Of a stretch of 19,693 nucleotides of DNA, positions 8,218 to 16,900 are shown one piece after another (the first letter of the stretch is position 1; each line of letters starts with the position of its first letter). The DNA is taken from NCBI GenBank assembly GCA_965602655.1, contig CBFCZE010000043.1:1-19693 (forward strand), read 5' to 3'. A program made the position numbers and the translations under genes. The stretch is from JAAERC01 sp965602655 (lineage in GTDB: Bacteria > Zixibacteria > MSB-5A5 > GN15 > PGXB01). The notes beneath the pieces are model-generated. The model had not been told where the DNA came from and did not search any database. It saw nothing but the letters and a program-made list of their open reading frames with translations.

Positions 8218-8235
8218 AGCAGATTCCTTTTTCTT

Positions 8236-8627
8236 GTAAGCAGGAAGAGGATTATAAGCCGAGTTCTGTTCTGCCCTGAGGCAGTACGGTCATTTATCTG
8301 GGCCGGACAGTTACCTGCCAGCTCAATGCGGCCTACCCGAAAATAGTGCAGGGCGAGCCAGCCCCTATTTTCCTATTTGGCCTTGCTCCGGATGGGGTTT
8401 ACCCTCGTCAAAATCTGCTTTGTACGAGCGGGGTCTCTTACACCTCGTTTTCACCTTTACCGCTGTTAATCATAAGATTAACAGGTGGGCAGTCTATTTT
8501 CTGCGGCACTTTCCGTCGGATCTCTCCGCCCCGGTATTACCGGGCATCCCGGCTCTTTGGAGCTCGGACTTTCCTCACTTTAAGTTACGTCATAAAGCGC
8601 GACCGTAAATCCTCTTTCTGCACTTAC
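8236..8627 (-). ncRNA. rnpB: RNase P RNA (bacterial, probably type A)
   Basis: Catalytic RNA of RNase P, which matures tRNA 5' ends. Minus-strand signatures are GAGGAAAGTCCGAGCTCC near the 5' end (about 8576-8559), the central core GGAGCAAGGCCAAATAGG (about 8390-8373), a TCGGGTAGGCCGC segment (about 8341-8329) and CAGAACTCGGCTTATAA near the 3' end. The ends were set by helix P1: GTAAGTGCAGAAAGAGGATT at the 5' side pairs almost fully with AATCCTCTTCCTGCTTAC at the 3' side. This gives about 392 nt, normal for type A. Ends are good to a few bases. The gene lies between guaB and recJ, with no intrinsic terminator before recJ. Confidence 0.95.
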
Positions 8628-8630
8628 GTT

Positions 8631-8659
8631 ATTATATATAGTTAACACTCATTTTCTAA
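8631..8659 (-). promoter_or_regulatory. Predicted promoter of rnpB, overlapping the guaB stop codon
   Basis: On the minus strand a perfect TATAAT (8636-8631) lies 4 to 6 bp before the start of rnpB helix P1. At 17 bp spacing upstream is TTAGAA (8659-8654), a partial -35 match that contains the TAG stop of guaB. The perfect -10 box just before the RNA makes a promoter likely; the -35 is weak. Confidence 0.6.
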
Positions 8660-10122
8660 AACATACGGCGGTAGTTAGGCGCCTCTTTGGAAATAGTTAT
8701 CGAATGCGGATGAGATTCGGAAACGCCGGCCTGACTTATCCTGATAAATCTGCCTTTTTCCTGCAATTGCTTAATATCTGAGGAACCGCAAATACCCATA
8801 CCTGACCGAATTCCACCGGTCAGTTGATAAATTGTATCAGCCAGTTCGCCTTTATAAGGAACCCGTCCTTCAATTCCTTCAGGCACAAATTTGGAGGCAT
8901 CCTCCTGATGCTCCTGAAAATATCTGTCGTGACTACCTTCCTTCATAGCCTCAACCGATCCCATGCCTCTGTGAACCTTAAAGGTTCTACCCTCAAACAG
9001 GACCGTTTCGCCGGGCGATTCTTCGGTCCCGGCAAATAGGGAACCGGCCATGACAGCCGAAGCTCCCGCCGCCAGAGCCTTGACTATATCACCCGAATAG
9101 CGGATGCCGCCATCGGCAACCACCGGAATTTTATGCTTTAAGGCCGCCTCGCAGGCCTCCATAATTGCCGTAATCTGAGGTACACCGGCTCCGGTAACAA
9201 CCCTTGTAGTGCAAATTGAGCCGGGACCAATACCGACCTTTACAGATTGCGCACCGGCGTCGATCAATGCCTGAGCGCCTTTTTTGGTGGCCACATTTCC
9301 GGCCATAACCGGAATATTGGGGAACTTCTTTTTCAGCGTTTCTGCCGTCTTTAAAACACCAACCGAATGACCATGCGAGGAATCAACCACCAGAATATCA
9401 ACACCGGCTTTGACCAGAAGCTCGGAACGTTCCTCCAGGTCGGAGGATACTCCGACCGCAGCGCCAACCCGCAAACGGCCCAGTTTATCTTTACATGCCA
9501 GCGGATGCTGAATCTTTTTCATGATATCTTTGACGGTAATCATCCCTTTGAGGTAATTTTGGTCATCGACAATCAATAGTTTTTCAATCCGATTTTCATG
9601 CAAAAGTTCCTGAGCCGTATCCAAATCGGTTCCTTCGGGAGCCGTAATCAGATTATTTTTGGTCATCACCTCTGATATAGGCAAATCAAGTTTTTTATTA
9701 AATCTAAGGTCGCGGTTGGTTAAAATTCCGACCAATTTTCCTTTTTCCGATATCGGAATTCCGGATATATGGAATTTTTTCATCACCGCCAGCGCCTCAC
9801 CTATCGGCCTATCCGGCGGGAGCGTTATCGGATCAACAATCATCCCCGATTCCGATCGTTTAACCTTATCCACCTGTGCCGCCTGCGCTTGAGGAGAGAG
9901 ATTTTTATGAATAATACCCAAACCACCCTGACGAGCAACCGCGATGGCCATCATATATTCGGTAACCGTATCCATGGCCGCCGATATTAATGGAATATTT
10001 AAATTAATATCCGATGTAAGTTTGGTTGAAATATCTATATCGCGGGGCAATACTTCCGAACGATTCGGAACCAACAGCACATCGTCAAAAGTCAAACCGT
10101 CTTTTTCAAATATTTTTCCCAT
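8656..10122 (-). CDS. guaB: Inosine-5'-monophosphate dehydrogenase
   Basis: Oxidises IMP to XMP with NAD+, the committed step of GMP synthesis in the cytoplasm. With the start chosen here it is 488 residues, the length of many bacterial GuaB proteins. It begins MGKIFEKDGLTFDDVLLVP. Two CBS modules cover about 95-210 (GIPISEKGKLVGILTNRDLR, then IEKLLIVDD and KGMITVKDI). The barrel shows VDSSHGHS (247-254), GNVATKKG, the catalytic loop GIGPGSICTT with Cys304, VADGGIRYSGD, and the flap region with EGRVPYKG. An in-frame ATG at 10161 would add 13 atypical residues, overlap the preceding gene by 17 bp and have GGCAGG touching the ATG, so 10122 is preferred. The gap to the zinc-ribbon gene is 22 bp, suggesting one transcript. 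Confidence 0.96.
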   Translation of the reverse strand: MGKIFEKDGLTFDDVLLVPNRSEVLPRDIDISTKLTSDINLNIPLISAAMDTVTEYMMAIAVARQGGLGIIHKNLSPQAQAAQVDKVKRSESGMIVDPITLPPDRPIGEALAVMKKFHISGIPISEKGKLVGILTNRDLRFNKKLDLPISEVMTKNNLITAPEGTDLDTAQELLHENRIEKLLIVDDQNYLKGMITVKDIMKKIQHPLACKDKLGRLRVGAAVGVSSDLEERSELLVKAGVDILVVDSSHGHSVGVLKTAETLKKKFPNIPVMAGNVATKKGAQALIDAGAQSVKVGIGPGSICTTRVVTGAGVPQITAIMEACEAALKHKIPVVADGGIRYSGDIVKALAAGASAVMAGSLFAGTEESPGETVLFEGRTFKVHRGMGSVEAMKEGSHDRYFQEHQEDASKFVPEGIEGRVPYKGELADTIYQLTGGIRSGMGICGSSDIKQLQEKGRFIRISQAGVSESHPHSITISKEAPNYRRMF

Positions 10123-10144
10123 ATCCAATAATATAAATTTAGTT

Positions 10145-10867
10145 TTATTCGCTATTATCATCCTGCCAGATTAATAATCGTCCGCAATTATCGCAGGTAA
10201 TTAATTGGTCGCCCCGTTTTAACTCCTGAATCAGATGTGGAGGAAGAGCCTTAAAACAGGCTCCGCAGGCCCTTTTTTTGACGGCAACAACAACCGATCC
10301 ACCCCGGTTTTTGCGAATCCTTTCATAAATCGACATAATTCTTTTGGGTACCCGGACAACTATATTCTGCCGATCATCATCTTTCATTTGAACCTTGGTG
10401 CCAACCGAATCCATTTTTTCCTGAAGAATGCTTAATTGGTCATCATTCTGCTTTTTTGTTTCAATCGATTTTTTCCTGAATTCTTCAATACTGCTTTCCA
10501 GAATTTCTGTTCTTTCAATAATTTCCAAAAGATTTGTTTCTTTTTCATTAATAGATTCTTTGACGGCGTCTATTTGGGAAACCAGAGCATCGTATTCTTT
10601 ATTGGTCTTTATAGCCATCATCTGCAACTTCAGCTTTTTCAAATTATCCTGCAGGCTGGAAATTTCCAACTCAAGATTTTTCTGAGTGACGGTAGCCTCA
10701 GCCAATTCTTTTTCATTATTTTTGAAATTTTCTTCATTTTCACTAATTTCCCGCCTCAGATTTTCCATCATATCGGGAATATACTCTTTAGAACGTTCGA
10801 GCTCTCCTCGGTCATAATCCAAAACCTGCAGTTTTAGCAAAAGCTCCAAATCTTCTTTCATCGACAT
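10145..10867 (-). CDS. Coiled-coil protein with C4 zinc ribbon (zf-RING_7 family)
   Basis: 240 residues. About 20-170 is highly charged heptad-like sequence (long runs of Glu, Lys, Asn, Leu) predicted to form an antiparallel coiled coil. The end is a zinc ribbon: CGAC (Cys201, Cys204) and CDNC (Cys225, Cys228), followed by GRLLIW, which fits the C4-type zinc-ribbon family (Pfam PF02591, sometimes annotated as nucleic-acid-binding). The exact role of this widely conserved family is not established. GGGAG lies 6 bp before the first ATG; a second ATG two codons on is also possible. It is upstream of guaB by 22 bp and downstream of the tRNA terminator, so it probably heads the zinc-ribbon-guaB transcript. 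Confidence 0.9.
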   Translation of the reverse strand: MSMKEDLELLLKLQVLDYDRGELERSKEYIPDMMENLRREISENEENFKNNEKELAEATVTQKNLELEISSLQDNLKKLKLQMMAIKTNKEYDALVSQIDAVKESINEKETNLLEIIERTEILESSIEEFRKKSIETKKQNDDQLSILQEKMDSVGTKVQMKDDDRQNIVVRVPKRIMSIYERIRKNRGGSVVVAVKKRACGACFKALPPHLIQELKRGDQLITCDNCGRLLIWQDDNSE

Positions 10868-10893
10868 CTAATTCTCCCGTAAACGGCCAAATT

Positions 10894-10930
10894 AAAAAGG
10901 CGCAGTCTCATTTTATTTTAAGACTGCGCC
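10894..10930 (-). terminator. Intrinsic terminator of the tRNA transcript
   Basis: Perfect 10-bp stem GGCGCAGTCT/AGACTGCGCC (10899-10908 and 10921-10930) with a 12-base AT-rich loop. Read on the minus strand it is followed directly by TTTTT, so it ends minus-strand transcription from the two tRNA genes before the zinc-ribbon gene. The plus strand has no comparable T-run. Confidence 0.8.
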
Positions 10931-11016
10931 AGGTTTTCATCCTCGTTTATTTTATGCCCGGTTTTTTTCAGGCCTATACAAGCACATCGTATCTGCATAT
11001 ATTTTGTATCGGTCAT
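10918..11016 (-). CDS. Possible 32-residue small protein between tRNA-Val and the terminator
   Basis: An ATG at 11016 with AGGA 8 bp upstream opens 32 codons beginning MTDTKYMQIRCACIG and ending NLAQS. The TAA lies in the loop of the tRNA terminator. It holds a CxC pair and is charged and hydrophilic. Start site, spacing and position on the tRNA transcript are compatible with translation, but the length is well within chance and no family was recognised. Confidence 0.22.
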   Translation of the reverse strand: MTDTKYMQIRCACIGLKKTGHKINEDENLAQS

Positions 11017-11034
11017 ATCCGATATCCTTTTAAC

Positions 11035-11108
11035 TGGGCAATACTGGATTCGAACCAGTGACCTCTCGGATGTGAACCGAACGCTCTAACCAACTGAGCT
11101 AATTGCCC
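11035..11108 (-). tRNA. tRNA-Val (anticodon CAC)
   Basis: 74 nt on the minus strand that folds as a standard cloverleaf. Acceptor GGGCAAT pairs with ATTGCCC, and the D arm is GCTC/GAGC. The anticodon stem TTCGG/CCGAG holds loop TTCACAT, so the anticodon is CAC (reads GUG). The T arm is ACTGG TTCGAAT CCAGT and the discriminator is A. CCA is not encoded (the next bases are GTT). It lies 31 bp after the CAU tRNA, on the same transcript. Confidence 0.93.
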
Positions 11109-11139
11109 GAAATTCATATAATCCTGTCAAACATCAATC

Positions 11140-11213
11140 TGGGCCCACCAGGACTCGAACCTGGGACCCGCTGATTATGAGTCAGCTGCTCTAACCAACT
11201 GAGCTATGGGCCC
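11140..11213 (-). tRNA. tRNA with anticodon CAU (probably Ile2, possibly elongator Met)
   Basis: 74 nt on the minus strand. Acceptor GGGCCCA pairs with TGGGCCC, and the D arm is GCTC/GAGC. The anticodon stem GCTGA/TCAGC holds loop CTCATAA, giving CAU. The T arm is CCAGG TTCGAGT CCTGG and the discriminator is A. CCA is not encoded. An initiator tRNA is unlikely: the 1-72 position is paired (G-C) and the anticodon stem lacks the three G-C pairs of initiators. The GGGCCCA acceptor resembles isoleucine tRNAs, favouring tRNA-Ile2 whose C34 is modified to lysidine by TilS, but elongator Met cannot be excluded by eye. Confidence 0.92.
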
Positions 11214-11229
11214 AAAGAGTTAGTCGATT

Positions 11230-11258
11230 AGTATAATAATTCTTTGCAGTTTCGTCAA
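11230..11258 (-). promoter_or_regulatory. Promoter of the two-tRNA operon
   Basis: Minus-strand TTGACG (11258-11253), a 17-bp spacer, then TATACT (11235-11230). This is a near-consensus sigma-70 promoter about 17 bp upstream of the mature 5' end of the first tRNA, so the precursor leader would be very short. Confidence 0.75.
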
Positions 11259-11614
11259 GTTATTTATTTTGATTATAAAATCGGCTTTTTCTTAAAATAT
11301 AATCCAAATAATAGCCTGTCCCGGGTAAATTCCTACCATATTACGATTAAAATCTGATATATATTCAACAAATCCTGTAATATTTTTTCCCCTGACACGA
11401 CATTTATATGATAAAGGAATCATTTCAACAGTGTATTAGATAGCACAGCACTGAAATAAATATGCCTTGAGATTCTTATAAATAGCAATTACAGTCTGCT
11501 AAGCTCAAGAAACGGTTATACATAATGAGTATTTTGTTACTGGCACAAGTATCTATGGCCTAATATGTAATTTGAATAATTGGAAGATTCAATATATATA
11601 ACATGGGAGTAATT
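11259..11614. other. AT-rich intergenic region between tRNA promoter and M6 protease gene
   Basis: About 350 bp with no convincing gene, RNA or repeat on either strand. At the right end a weak promoter-like pair TTGAAT (11572-11577), 17 bp, TATATA (11595-11600) precedes the protease start, and would leave only a short leader that still includes the GGGAG ribosome site at 11605-11609. Nothing else was recognised. Confidence 0.4.
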
Positions 11615-13876
11615 ATGTTGAAAAAAAGGCTTACGGCTCTAATTGGTGTAATTTTACTGAATCTAATGGCAGCATCATCGATTGCTGTTATGCCGCCCGC
11701 ACCGGGAATTGAGATGCCTCCGGAGGTAAAAGAGGCTCAAAAGAGGTTTTCGCAATATTATGGCGGTTCCGGTATCGCGAAACGACTGCAAAGAATAAAG
11801 CAAGATAAAAAATTGCTGATCAAAGCCGGCTTACCTATAAGTTCCCGAACTACAAATGTAGAAATCCCGGTGTTGATGGGTAATTACAGTGATGTTGCAC
11901 ATACTTATGTTCCGTCAGATTTTAATGAACATCTTTTCGGCTATAATCCGACGGGAAGTATGTCCGATTATTATGACGAGGTTTCATATGGTCAATTTCA
12001 GCTTTCCGGAACTGTTTATGGACCTTATACGGCTGAGGAAACACAGTACTTTTATGCTTATAATTATGGGGTCTCTTCTTATTACCCTCGCAACTCCGGC
12101 GGTTTTCTCTGGAGCCTTCTTGAGGCGTCCGATGCCGATATCGATTTTTCGCAATTTGATAATGATGGTCCTGATGGTGTTCCCAATTCCGGAGATGACG
12201 ATGGAGTTGTCGACGGGATTACGGTGATCTTCCCCGATGGTGCCGCCGAAGGTGGTGATGACAATAATATCTGGTCACACCAATGGCTTTTATCCAATGC
12301 GGCAGGATCGATGTTTGTTACCGATGACCCTCGTGCCGGAGGCGGCTTTATCTCTGTTGAAAGATATTTCGTAACCGGCGCCGAAAAGGGAGACGGGACA
12401 ACAGATGTCATCATGCAAATAGGAGTTTTCTGTCATGAGTATGGACATGTCCTGGGTTTACCGGATCTGTATGATACCGATAATTCAAGTTACGGTGTAG
12501 GGACCTGGTGTTTAATGGCTGTAGGTAGTTGGGGGGCAACATATCATAGCCCCGATGCCGATCATCGCCCAACGCATTTTTGTGCATGGTGTAAAGAGCA
12601 ATTAGGTTTTGTGAGCCCGATTGATATCAATGGTACCGAAACAATCCAAATTCCGCCGGTGGAAAATGAGGCAATTGTATATAGACTCTGGGATGATACA
12701 TTCCAGGGTGAACGTTACTTCTTGATCGAAAATAGAAGAGCCATCGGTTTTGATGCCGACATATTGGGCGAGGGATTGGTGATCTGGCATTGTAATAATG
12801 ACGTTTCATTTTCAAACGCAGATGATAATTGGCGAATAGTCGACATTGAAGAGGCCGACGGTTTGGATCAAATACATAATAGGATGAATGTCATGGATCC
12901 AGGAGACCCATTTCCGGGTGCAATTAATATTACCTCATTTAACGATATTACCTATCCGGGCGCCACGGATGTATTCGGCAATCCTACCGGTGTTTCCGTC
13001 GAGGATATTGCCTATGGACCGGATCTGGATGTAACCGCAACCCTTACCCAGAGAGAACTATTGGGATATACTATTACACATCATCCCGGATATTCAGGTT
13101 CCGTTTATAAATGGCTGCATGGCCTGTTTCAAACCACCTATGGCGCATTGGATTTTACGGCTCCGGCTGAAGGTATATTGGTCGGCGTGCAAATAGGAGT
13201 ATTCGCAGTAATTCCACAACCCTATTCGATACGAATATTTAATGGTATGGTCGATAATTCGCCGGAAGGCTTAATATCCACGACAAGCGGAACCCTTCCT
13301 CAATTTTACAGGTTTGGTTATCATGAAATACCGCTTTCGTCGGTCTATGGTTTAACCCCGGGCGAAACTTTTCTGGTTGATATGGCGTGGGGAGGGCAAT
13401 ATTCTGAATTCATTCCGTATGTTTACTATGGTCCATATACAGGCGATTCTTACTTCTCAGAAAACGGTATAGATTATTTGCCTCAAACAGATAAAGACTT
13501 CGCCATCCGCGCCCGTGTGCAGTACTGCTACGATAGCGATGGTGATGGTTACTCAGATGCTGAATCCGATCCCATCCGCTGTGGAGAATTGGATAACTGT
13601 CCGGATGTTTTCAATCCCGATCAGGATGATTCCAATTTTAACGGCATTGGCGATGCCTGCGATTTTATATGCGGCGATGCCAATGATGATGATCTGGTAA
13701 ATATTTTAGACATTGTATATATAATAAATTTTAAATATAAAGAAGGTCCGGCTCCGGTTCGTCCCGCCTATGCAGATGTTAACAGCGATGAATTAATCAA
13801 CATACTTGATATTGTTTATCTAATAAACTTCAAATACAAAGACGGCGCTGAGCCATTCTGTACTATATTTAAATGA
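11615..13876 (+). CDS. Secreted M6-family metalloprotease with TSP3-like and dockerin-like C-terminus
   Basis: 753 residues. A signal peptide (about 1-21, MLKKR then a hydrophobic core) is followed by a proregion and the immune-inhibitor-A-like M6 catalytic domain. The zinc motif HEYGH is at 274-278 within CHEYGHVLGLPDLYDTD, and LMAVGSWG downstream fits the Met-turn. A beta-rich domain covers roughly 485-635. Residues 640-684 form an Asp/Asn-rich calcium-binding segment like thrombospondin type 3 repeats (DSDGDGYSD, DNCPDVFNPDQDD, GIGDACD). Residues 686-753 are a dockerin-like doublet with loops DANDDDLVNILD and DVNSDELINILD between two cysteines. An ATG at 11603 is also in frame, but GGGAG at 11605-11609 is ideally placed for 11615. 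It converges on the M4 protease gene, whose tail is almost the same. Extracellular proteolysis is the likely role. Confidence 0.92.
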   Translation: MLKKRLTALIGVILLNLMAASSIAVMPPAPGIEMPPEVKEAQKRFSQYYGGSGIAKRLQRIKQDKKLLIKAGLPISSRTTNVEIPVLMGNYSDVAHTYVPSDFNEHLFGYNPTGSMSDYYDEVSYGQFQLSGTVYGPYTAEETQYFYAYNYGVSSYYPRNSGGFLWSLLEASDADIDFSQFDNDGPDGVPNSGDDDGVVDGITVIFPDGAAEGGDDNNIWSHQWLLSNAAGSMFVTDDPRAGGGFISVERYFVTGAEKGDGTTDVIMQIGVFCHEYGHVLGLPDLYDTDNSSYGVGTWCLMAVGSWGATYHSPDADHRPTHFCAWCKEQLGFVSPIDINGTETIQIPPVENEAIVYRLWDDTFQGERYFLIENRRAIGFDADILGEGLVIWHCNNDVSFSNADDNWRIVDIEEADGLDQIHNRMNVMDPGDPFPGAINITSFNDITYPGATDVFGNPTGVSVEDIAYGPDLDVTATLTQRELLGYTITHHPGYSGSVYKWLHGLFQTTYGALDFTAPAEGILVGVQIGVFAVIPQPYSIRIFNGMVDNSPEGLISTTSGTLPQFYRFGYHEIPLSSVYGLTPGETFLVDMAWGGQYSEFIPYVYYGPYTGDSYFSENGIDYLPQTDKDFAIRARVQYCYDSDGDGYSDAESDPIRCGELDNCPDVFNPDQDDSNFNGIGDACDFICGDANDDDLVNILDIVYIINFKYKEGPAPVRPAYADVNSDELINILDIVYLINFKYKDGAEPFCTIFK

Positions 13877-13889
13877 TGTTTCGAATAAT

Positions 13890-13925
13890 AAAAAAGGCCC
13901 CCATCTTATACGGGGGCCTTTTTTT
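13890..13925. terminator. Bidirectional terminator between the two protease genes
   Basis: GGCCCCC/GGGGGCC stem with loop ATCTTATA C, flanked by a run of six or more A on the left and seven T on the right. It therefore works as an intrinsic terminator in both directions. It starts 13 bp after the M6 protease stop and lies 18 bp from the M4 protease stop. Confidence 0.9.
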
Positions 13926-13943
13926 ATACTATATTTATTTTTC

Positions 13944-16900
13944 CTAAATGCAGACAGGGGCGGGACCTTCTTTATATTTATAGTTCAGTAAATAGACAAT
14001 ATCCAGAATATTTATCAGCCCGTCCGGATTAGTATCCGAATTAACATCGCCCGCTTCCATATATACCGGCGGGTCACCCTCCTTATACTTATAATTGATA
14101 AGATAAACGATGTCCAAAATGTTAATCAGTTCATCATCATTTACATCTCCGCAAATATACGGCTCATTAATTGTCAAATTAAGAATTCTGTATTTGGTGC
14201 TGCCGGTAATATCCGTGACTTTGGCATAAAAGCCAAGCGTCGTAACACCGATTGATGGCGTTCCCGATAATAGCCCCGTTGCTGAAAGTGTCAGGCCGGT
14301 ACCATCCAGATCATTGTCCCGATCCACCCATGACATCGTACCGGTTCCGCCGGCGCTTTCAAGCTGGTAAGAATAACTCTTGGTGTCATAGGCCTCCGGC
14401 AGGCTCGTAGTTGTAATTGATACTTCAGGATTAATTGTTAACGTCAAAGCCTGAGTTTCCACAGCTCCACCCTCATCACTGGCCTGAGCCGTAAAATTGA
14501 TATCGTCGGCCAATGAGGGAGTACCTGAAAGCGTTCCGTCGGAGCTAAGAGTCATCCCGGTTCCGACTAAATCATCATTCAGATCCAACCATGTTTTTTC
14601 ACCGGTTCCGCCGGATGTTGATAATTCGGTAGAATACGGATGATTGACAGTCCATTCAGGAACTGTTGTCGTCACGATGACCAGCGCTTCATTTATCGTA
14701 AAACTCAATAATCTTTCATGTTCATCCGGGGTTTCATCAGCAACGAGAGCCGTGAACGAGATCGTTCCGGTTGAAGTCGGCGTTCCCGTAATCAAACCCG
14801 AAGATGAAATGGCAAAATCGGTTCCGCCGAGGTCGCCAAATTTATCCGACCAGGTCAGCGCACCAACTCCGCCGCCGGCAATAACCTGAGCCGAATAAGG
14901 CTGATTAACCGTCCAATCCGGTAAAGATGTAGTTAGAACAACCGGCGGATTGACACTGCACTCATATCTGATGACCTGAAAATCATCGATAGCCGCTTCC
15001 ACAATCGAGCCGGTAAAGTCAGCTACATAAAACTGTACCATCATCTGATCGGTCGGTGTTACAAAATCGCTGACCAAAAAGGTATGCTCATACCATCCCC
15101 CGGATGCTACCAAACCGGTCGGCCCAACAGTTTCAACCAGTGTCCAATCGGTCCCGTTGTTGTTTGAAACATAAACAAGAAGCGGTTCCATAAATACATT
15201 TGAACCAAGAGAATTCGATAGCCAGCGGGCGTAATGAATAACAGCATCACCGCTTGACAAATCGAATGTTGGTGAGAACAGCGCCACATAACCGTCATCA
15301 ACGTCGGAATTGTCCGGAGTGAGTCCTTCACCAGGTGAGTCCTCCCCGATGTTATCGGTAACATAACATGAGCCCGAACCATCAAAATCAGCCGGAGGAT
15401 CACCGCGGCCCCAATCAAGAGGAACGGCACGCTCCCAGTCACCGAACCTGGGGACATTATTATCAACTGTCCAGCCTTTATCGGTTTCAAAATCATCCTC
15501 GAAAACAACCGTTGTTCCGGTAATGGCCAGAGCCTGCAGAGGTGTACTCGGGTCAGGGTCATAAAAAGTACCATTAGTAGCTTCATCAACGCTGATACAA
15601 AATCTTACATTACCCTCGCATGGCGTCGGAGGCAGGACCACTTCGTATTGGTCAGTTGCCGTTTCGGTCATAGTTGCTTCGATAAATGAACCGCCCTCAA
15701 CCGAGGCATACACTTTACCGCTTCCGGAAACAATCGAGCCGCCAAGCGTGGCCGATACTGTAACATCAAAGGCAGTCTCCGCGCCCGGTGTCACCATAGT
15801 CGGAATACCGCCCGGATAGGCAAAATCTACATTAGCGGTTGTCGGGGAAACGCCCACTGCGTGCCAGGCCTTAAGCACATGCTTTCTCCAGTCAAGTGTT
15901 GGATCAAGATCGTCGGCCGCCGACATAGTAGCGAGAGCGGCCTGGTGATAATTAGTGTTGATTGTCCAATAATAAGAATTTGCCCGATAGGCAATCTGTA
16001 TAGCGTTTTCTATACCTATTCCTGTTACGGTAACATCGTGGTGAATGCCGCCTTCCGACAAAAGATGGAACCATTTATTTCCGACGCCATTATTTGTATG
16101 CACACCACAATAATCATTTCCGCTTGGACCACCTGTGGGAAAACAACCGACGACATCAACCCACCACCAATCTGATGTTCCGTAATAATCTGGGTTGGCG
16201 TATGCGTGCGGGTTTTCCATATCACGAAACGGGGTTCCGCTGGAGGTGCTATTTTCGCCCATCAACCAATCAGGGGTGTCATACTCAGGATGGGCAAATT
16301 CAAAAGCGGCGCCAATCATATCGGAAAACGACTCATTAAGGGCACCCGATTCCAATTGATAAGCCAGATCGGATGTATAATCGGTTACCGCATGTCCCCA
16401 CTCATGGGCAACAACATCAGGACACCCGGCCAACGAATACCACCCGGCCTCCCAGCTCCAGATGACAATACGGGAACCGTTCCAATAAGCATTGTTATCA
16501 CCCTCGGCCGAATAGTTAACCGAAACTCTCATGGAAATGCCGTTGTCATCATAGCTGTTGCGATCAAAGGTCTCCAACATCCAGTCATACACAAGTCCGG
16601 TATAAAAATGACCATCCACAGCCGGAGCCTGAACAGTGGGATTGTCCCAGATATTGTCTTCATCAAGGGCCACCGATCCCGGCAAACTGATACCGGCTAT
16701 CGAAGTCTGAATATAGCTGTTGTCAGGCATCTGCCCATCGTGGCCGTAGGGATTATTATTTAACTGGCGAGTGTAATCGGTTAACGAAAAAGTGACACCG
16801 TTATAGTCGGTATCAATATGATCTCTGTAATCACCCATGACTCCATAACCGGTACCGATAGCATCCGAATTCATAATTCGATTAGCCTTAAAAACGACGT

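Noticed and set aside
8059..8645. Open plus-strand frames across rnpB and the recJ start
   Set aside because: They lie antisense to a highly conserved structural RNA and to recJ, with no ribosome sites or recognisable domains.
10123..10161. Longer guaB start at 10161
   Set aside because: It adds 13 residues not seen in IMP dehydrogenases, overlaps the preceding gene and has its ribosome site touching the ATG.
11603..11614. M6 protease start at 11603
   Set aside because: The GGGAG lies inside that start and is ideally spaced for the ATG at 11615, which also gives a cleaner signal peptide.
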